A stretch of DNA of 7,907 nucleotides from CAZYBG01 sp964645155 (lineage in GTDB: Bacteria; Pseudomonadota; Alphaproteobacteria; Rhodobacterales; Rhodobacteraceae), in contig CAZYBG010000125.1 in assembly GCA_964645155.1 (NCBI GenBank), positions 1 to 7,907 of the forward strand, read 5' to 3'. Within the stretch, counting starts at the first letter, position 1. The number at the start of each line of letters is the position of its first letter. A model generated the notes under the pieces. It searched no databases, had not been told where the DNA came from, and saw only the letters and a program-made list of their open reading frames with translations. The position numbers were made by a program, and so were the translations under genes. Shown here in pieces: positions 6,251 through 7,907 of this stretch.

Positions 6251-6413
6251 GCCCGCAAGCCTGGCCGGAGAATGAGGCGGGAAAGCGGCCGTGGCCCGCT
6301 GCCTCGGCCGGCGGGCAGCCGTCCGGTCGCCAATCGTCCGCCCGCGCGCGTCGCATCTTGCGCAGCGCCCCGCCCCGCCCTACCTTGGTTTCCGGCGGGT
6401 ACTGCCCCTCGCG

Positions 6414-6443
6414 TGCAGAGGCCTTTTTCCAGTGGCCGATAAG
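6414..6443 (+). promoter_or_regulatory. Candidate promoter of the 6S-like RNA
   Basis: GATAAG (6438-6443) matches -10 at 4/6 and would start transcription at about 6450-6452, exactly where the predicted closing helix begins. The -35 is weak: TGCAGA at 6414-6419 with an 18-base spacer, 3/6. Support comes mainly from the agreement with the RNA 5' end. The rest of 6251-6413 holds no gene that I can support. Confidence 0.35.
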
Positions 6444-6450
6444 CATTCTC

Positions 6451-6603
6451 GAGGGAGCTGGCTCTGCCTGGGCCTTGGTTCAGGTATCTGGCGCCCACCT
6501 GGTTGGACCAGGCTCTCGGGAAATCGACGCCTCCACGGTCCGGGCGGTCCCGCCACTGTCGCCGCGACGTGAGTTCCGCGTCGGGCGGCGCCGTGCTTCA
6601 CTC
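6451..6603 (+). ncRNA. ssrS: Probable 6S RNA
   Basis: 6S RNA binds sigma70 RNA polymerase and dampens promoter use in stationary phase. Here 6460-6471 pairs with 6581-6592 with one mismatch, and the helix extends with small bulges through 6451-6458 and 6595-6603, enclosing about 110 bases. This fits the 6S closing stem and a length near 153. Inside, CCTGGGCC, TGGCGCCC, CTGGTTGG, CTCTCGG and GACGCCT follow in the same order as similar stretches in E. coli 6S (CCTGAGCC, TGGCGCTC, GCGGTTGG, GCTCGG, GAAGCCT). An inner hairpin CCTGGT-TGG-ACCAGG (6498-6512) is perfect. The alignment was made by eye from memory. Cobalamin-riboswitch-like words also occur but fit less well. No T-rich terminator follows. 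Confidence 0.65.
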
Positions 6604-6655
6604 CCCGCCGGGGCCGCTCCCGTCCGCGGGCCAGGCAAACCGGGGGGAGGTTGCA

Positions 6656-7907
6656 ATGACCGACGACGTGCGGCTCAGCCGCGAGGAGGCCGAGGGCCTG
6701 CGCCATGCGCGCGAGCTCGAGGGCCATGTCGCCTGGCTCGACGCCTTCACGCCCGCGGCGCTCGGCATCCTCGCCGTGGCCTCGGGCATCTACACCTATC
6801 TCGGCGTCTCGTCGCTGCTCGACGACAACGGCGCGCTGTCGTTCTTCGCGGCGGTCGCCTATTCGGTCGCCGTCTCGGTCGGCATCTTCGTGTTCTGGAG
6901 CTACATGCTGCGGCTGCTGCCCGCGGTCAGGACCGCCGCGGCGCGGGCCGGGCTGTTCCTGTCGATGGGCATCGGCTCGCTCGCGATCGTCGCGATGTCG
7001 TCGTGGCTGAACGCCGCTGCGCTGGCCGGCGCCGCGGCGGTCGAGCAGCACCTCGCCCGCACCGTGCAGGAATACCAGACCGCGCTGGAGCGGGCGCATT
7101 TCAACGCGCTCTCGGCGCAGGCGCTGGGCCAGGACGTGGCCCGCGTGCGGCAGAGCTTCCAGGACCTCTCGCAGCAGGAGGCGACCGGGGATCTTTCCGG
7201 CATCGCCGGCCGCGGCGCGGTGTTCCGGCTGCTGACCCAGAAGTCGGACGAGCTGGCCGGGCTCGAGGCGCAGATCGCCGCGCTCGAGGCGCCGATCGCC
7301 GAGGGCTTCGTCGAGGGCAACGCGATCCTCTCGCGGATGCGGGCGCTGACGGTCGAGCGCGGGCCGGTCGAGGCGCGCTCGGTCGCGTTCTCGGAGGAGG
7401 CGGTGCGGCTTGCCGGCGTCATCACCGGGCTCCGCCAGATTTCCGCCGCGCCGTTCGTCGAGCGGGCGGCGAGCGACCTCGCGGCGGCCGCCGTCCTGCC
7501 CGAGCTCGACGGCTCGACGGCGGCGATCCGCACCGGCCAGGCCTCGACGATCACCTCGGTCCTCGAGGTGCTGGGGCAGCGGGCCGAGACGCTGCGCAGC
7601 GCGGCCGCCGAAGTCGCCGCGCTGCCGCCGCCGGCCGACACGACCTATACGCCGATCTCCAATGCCGACGCGGTGATCCGCTATGCCGCGAACTTCGGGC
7701 CGGCCTGGGCTGGCGCGATCGCGATCGACCTCCTGCCCGCGGTCCTCGTGTTCATCCTGATGGTGGTGCAATCGGCGATCCGCGGCGGCCGCGCGCCGGT
7801 CGCGGTCGAGAACACGCTGACGCTGGGCGAGCTGCGCGCGGCGCTGGCCGCCCTGAAGGACGTCGAGGCGATGGACCGGCGCGAGCCGCCGGCGGCGCGG
7901 CCCGCCG
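6656..7907 (+). CDS. Membrane protein with long central helical region, 3' end outside window
   Basis: At least 417 residues are present and the frame runs off the window. GGAGG (6646-6650) ends 5 bases before the ATG at 6656. Three hydrophobic segments (about 31-54, 62-84, 98-118) are followed by about 230 mostly polar residues rich in Ala, Glu, Gln and Leu, including heptad-like stretches near 128-175 and 196-215. A fourth segment lies at about 350-374, ahead of a cytoplasmic-looking tail with a Pro/Arg-rich end. With four helices, the long loop and both termini would be placed on the same side. I do not recognise the family and see no catalytic motif. GC-biased codon use matches the urease genes. 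The start lies about 50 bases after the 6S-like RNA. Confidence 0.85.
   Translation, partial: MTDDVRLSREEAEGLRHARELEGHVAWLDAFTPAALGILAVASGIYTYLGVSSLLDDNGALSFFAAVAYSVAVSVGIFVFWSYMLRLLPAVRTAAARAGLFLSMGIGSLAIVAMSSWLNAAALAGAAAVEQHLARTVQEYQTALERAHFNALSAQALGQDVARVRQSFQDLSQQEATGDLSGIAGRGAVFRLLTQKSDELAGLEAQIAALEAPIAEGFVEGNAILSRMRALTVERGPVEARSVAFSEEAVRLAGVITGLRQISAAPFVERAASDLAAAAVLPELDGSTAAIRTGQASTITSVLEVLGQRAETLRSAAAEVAALPPPADTTYTPISNADAVIRYAANFGPAWAGAIAIDLLPAVLVFILMVVQSAIRGGRAPVAVENTLTLGELRAALAALKDVEAMDRREPPAARPA

Noticed and set aside
6518..6645. Cobalamin-riboswitch-like words: GGGAA, CGGTCCCGCCACTGT and GCCAGGCAAACC in the right order
   Set aside because: The spacing and required helices around them are missing, the downstream gene has no B12 link, and the closing helix 6451-6471/6581-6603 explains the region better as 6S RNA. 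A covariance search would settle it.
6380..7771. 463-codon open frame on the minus strand opposite the last gene
   Set aside because: It is extremely rich in Arg, Gly, His and Asp and mirrors the plus-strand codon pattern; the plus frame has a ribosome site and credible membrane segments.

Overview
The window is very GC-rich and reads as the chromosome of an alphaproteobacterium, most likely a member of the Rhodobacteraceae. Four independent signs support this: a urease accessory cluster with alphaproteobacterial-looking proteins, a tRNA-His without the usual extra 5' G and with A73, a perfect GAAC-N7-GAAC LexA box in front of an mmcB-type gene, and a pair of DUF1127 genes.

Positions 1-4075 carry the 3' part of a urease operon on the + strand. 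It begins inside ureC (urease alpha subunit, active-site flap onwards). Three small non-urease genes follow: a lipoprotein and two paralogous DUF1127 proteins. Then come ureE, ureF, a 54-codon unknown gene and ureG, all overlapping each other. UreE (nickel chaperone with a His-rich tail), UreF and UreG (GTPase) would load nickel into the UreC active site. The two DUF1127 genes appear to have their own, mutually homologous promoters and leaders.

Positions 4113-4229 hold tRNA-His(GUG) on the - strand with a clear sigma70-type promoter. It converges on ureG. Next are a small DUF6324-like gene (+) and an MmcB-family DNA-repair gene (-), which meet tail to tail at a shared CTAG. The mmcB promoter has a LexA box in its spacer and its predicted transcript starts at the ATG. 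Upstream of mmcB on the same strand lies a seven-helix membrane protein of unknown function with looser codon use than its neighbours.

Positions 6451-6603 look like a 6S RNA: a long imperfect closing helix plus stretches resembling E. coli 6S. This is a hand alignment and needs a covariance search. The window ends inside a + strand gene for an unrecognised four-helix membrane protein with a long, partly coiled-coil loop.

I see no mobile element, CRISPR array or defence system. The least ordinary items are the twin DUF1127 leaders, the 6S-like RNA, the small gene between ureF and ureG, and the SOS-controlled, apparently leaderless mmcB.
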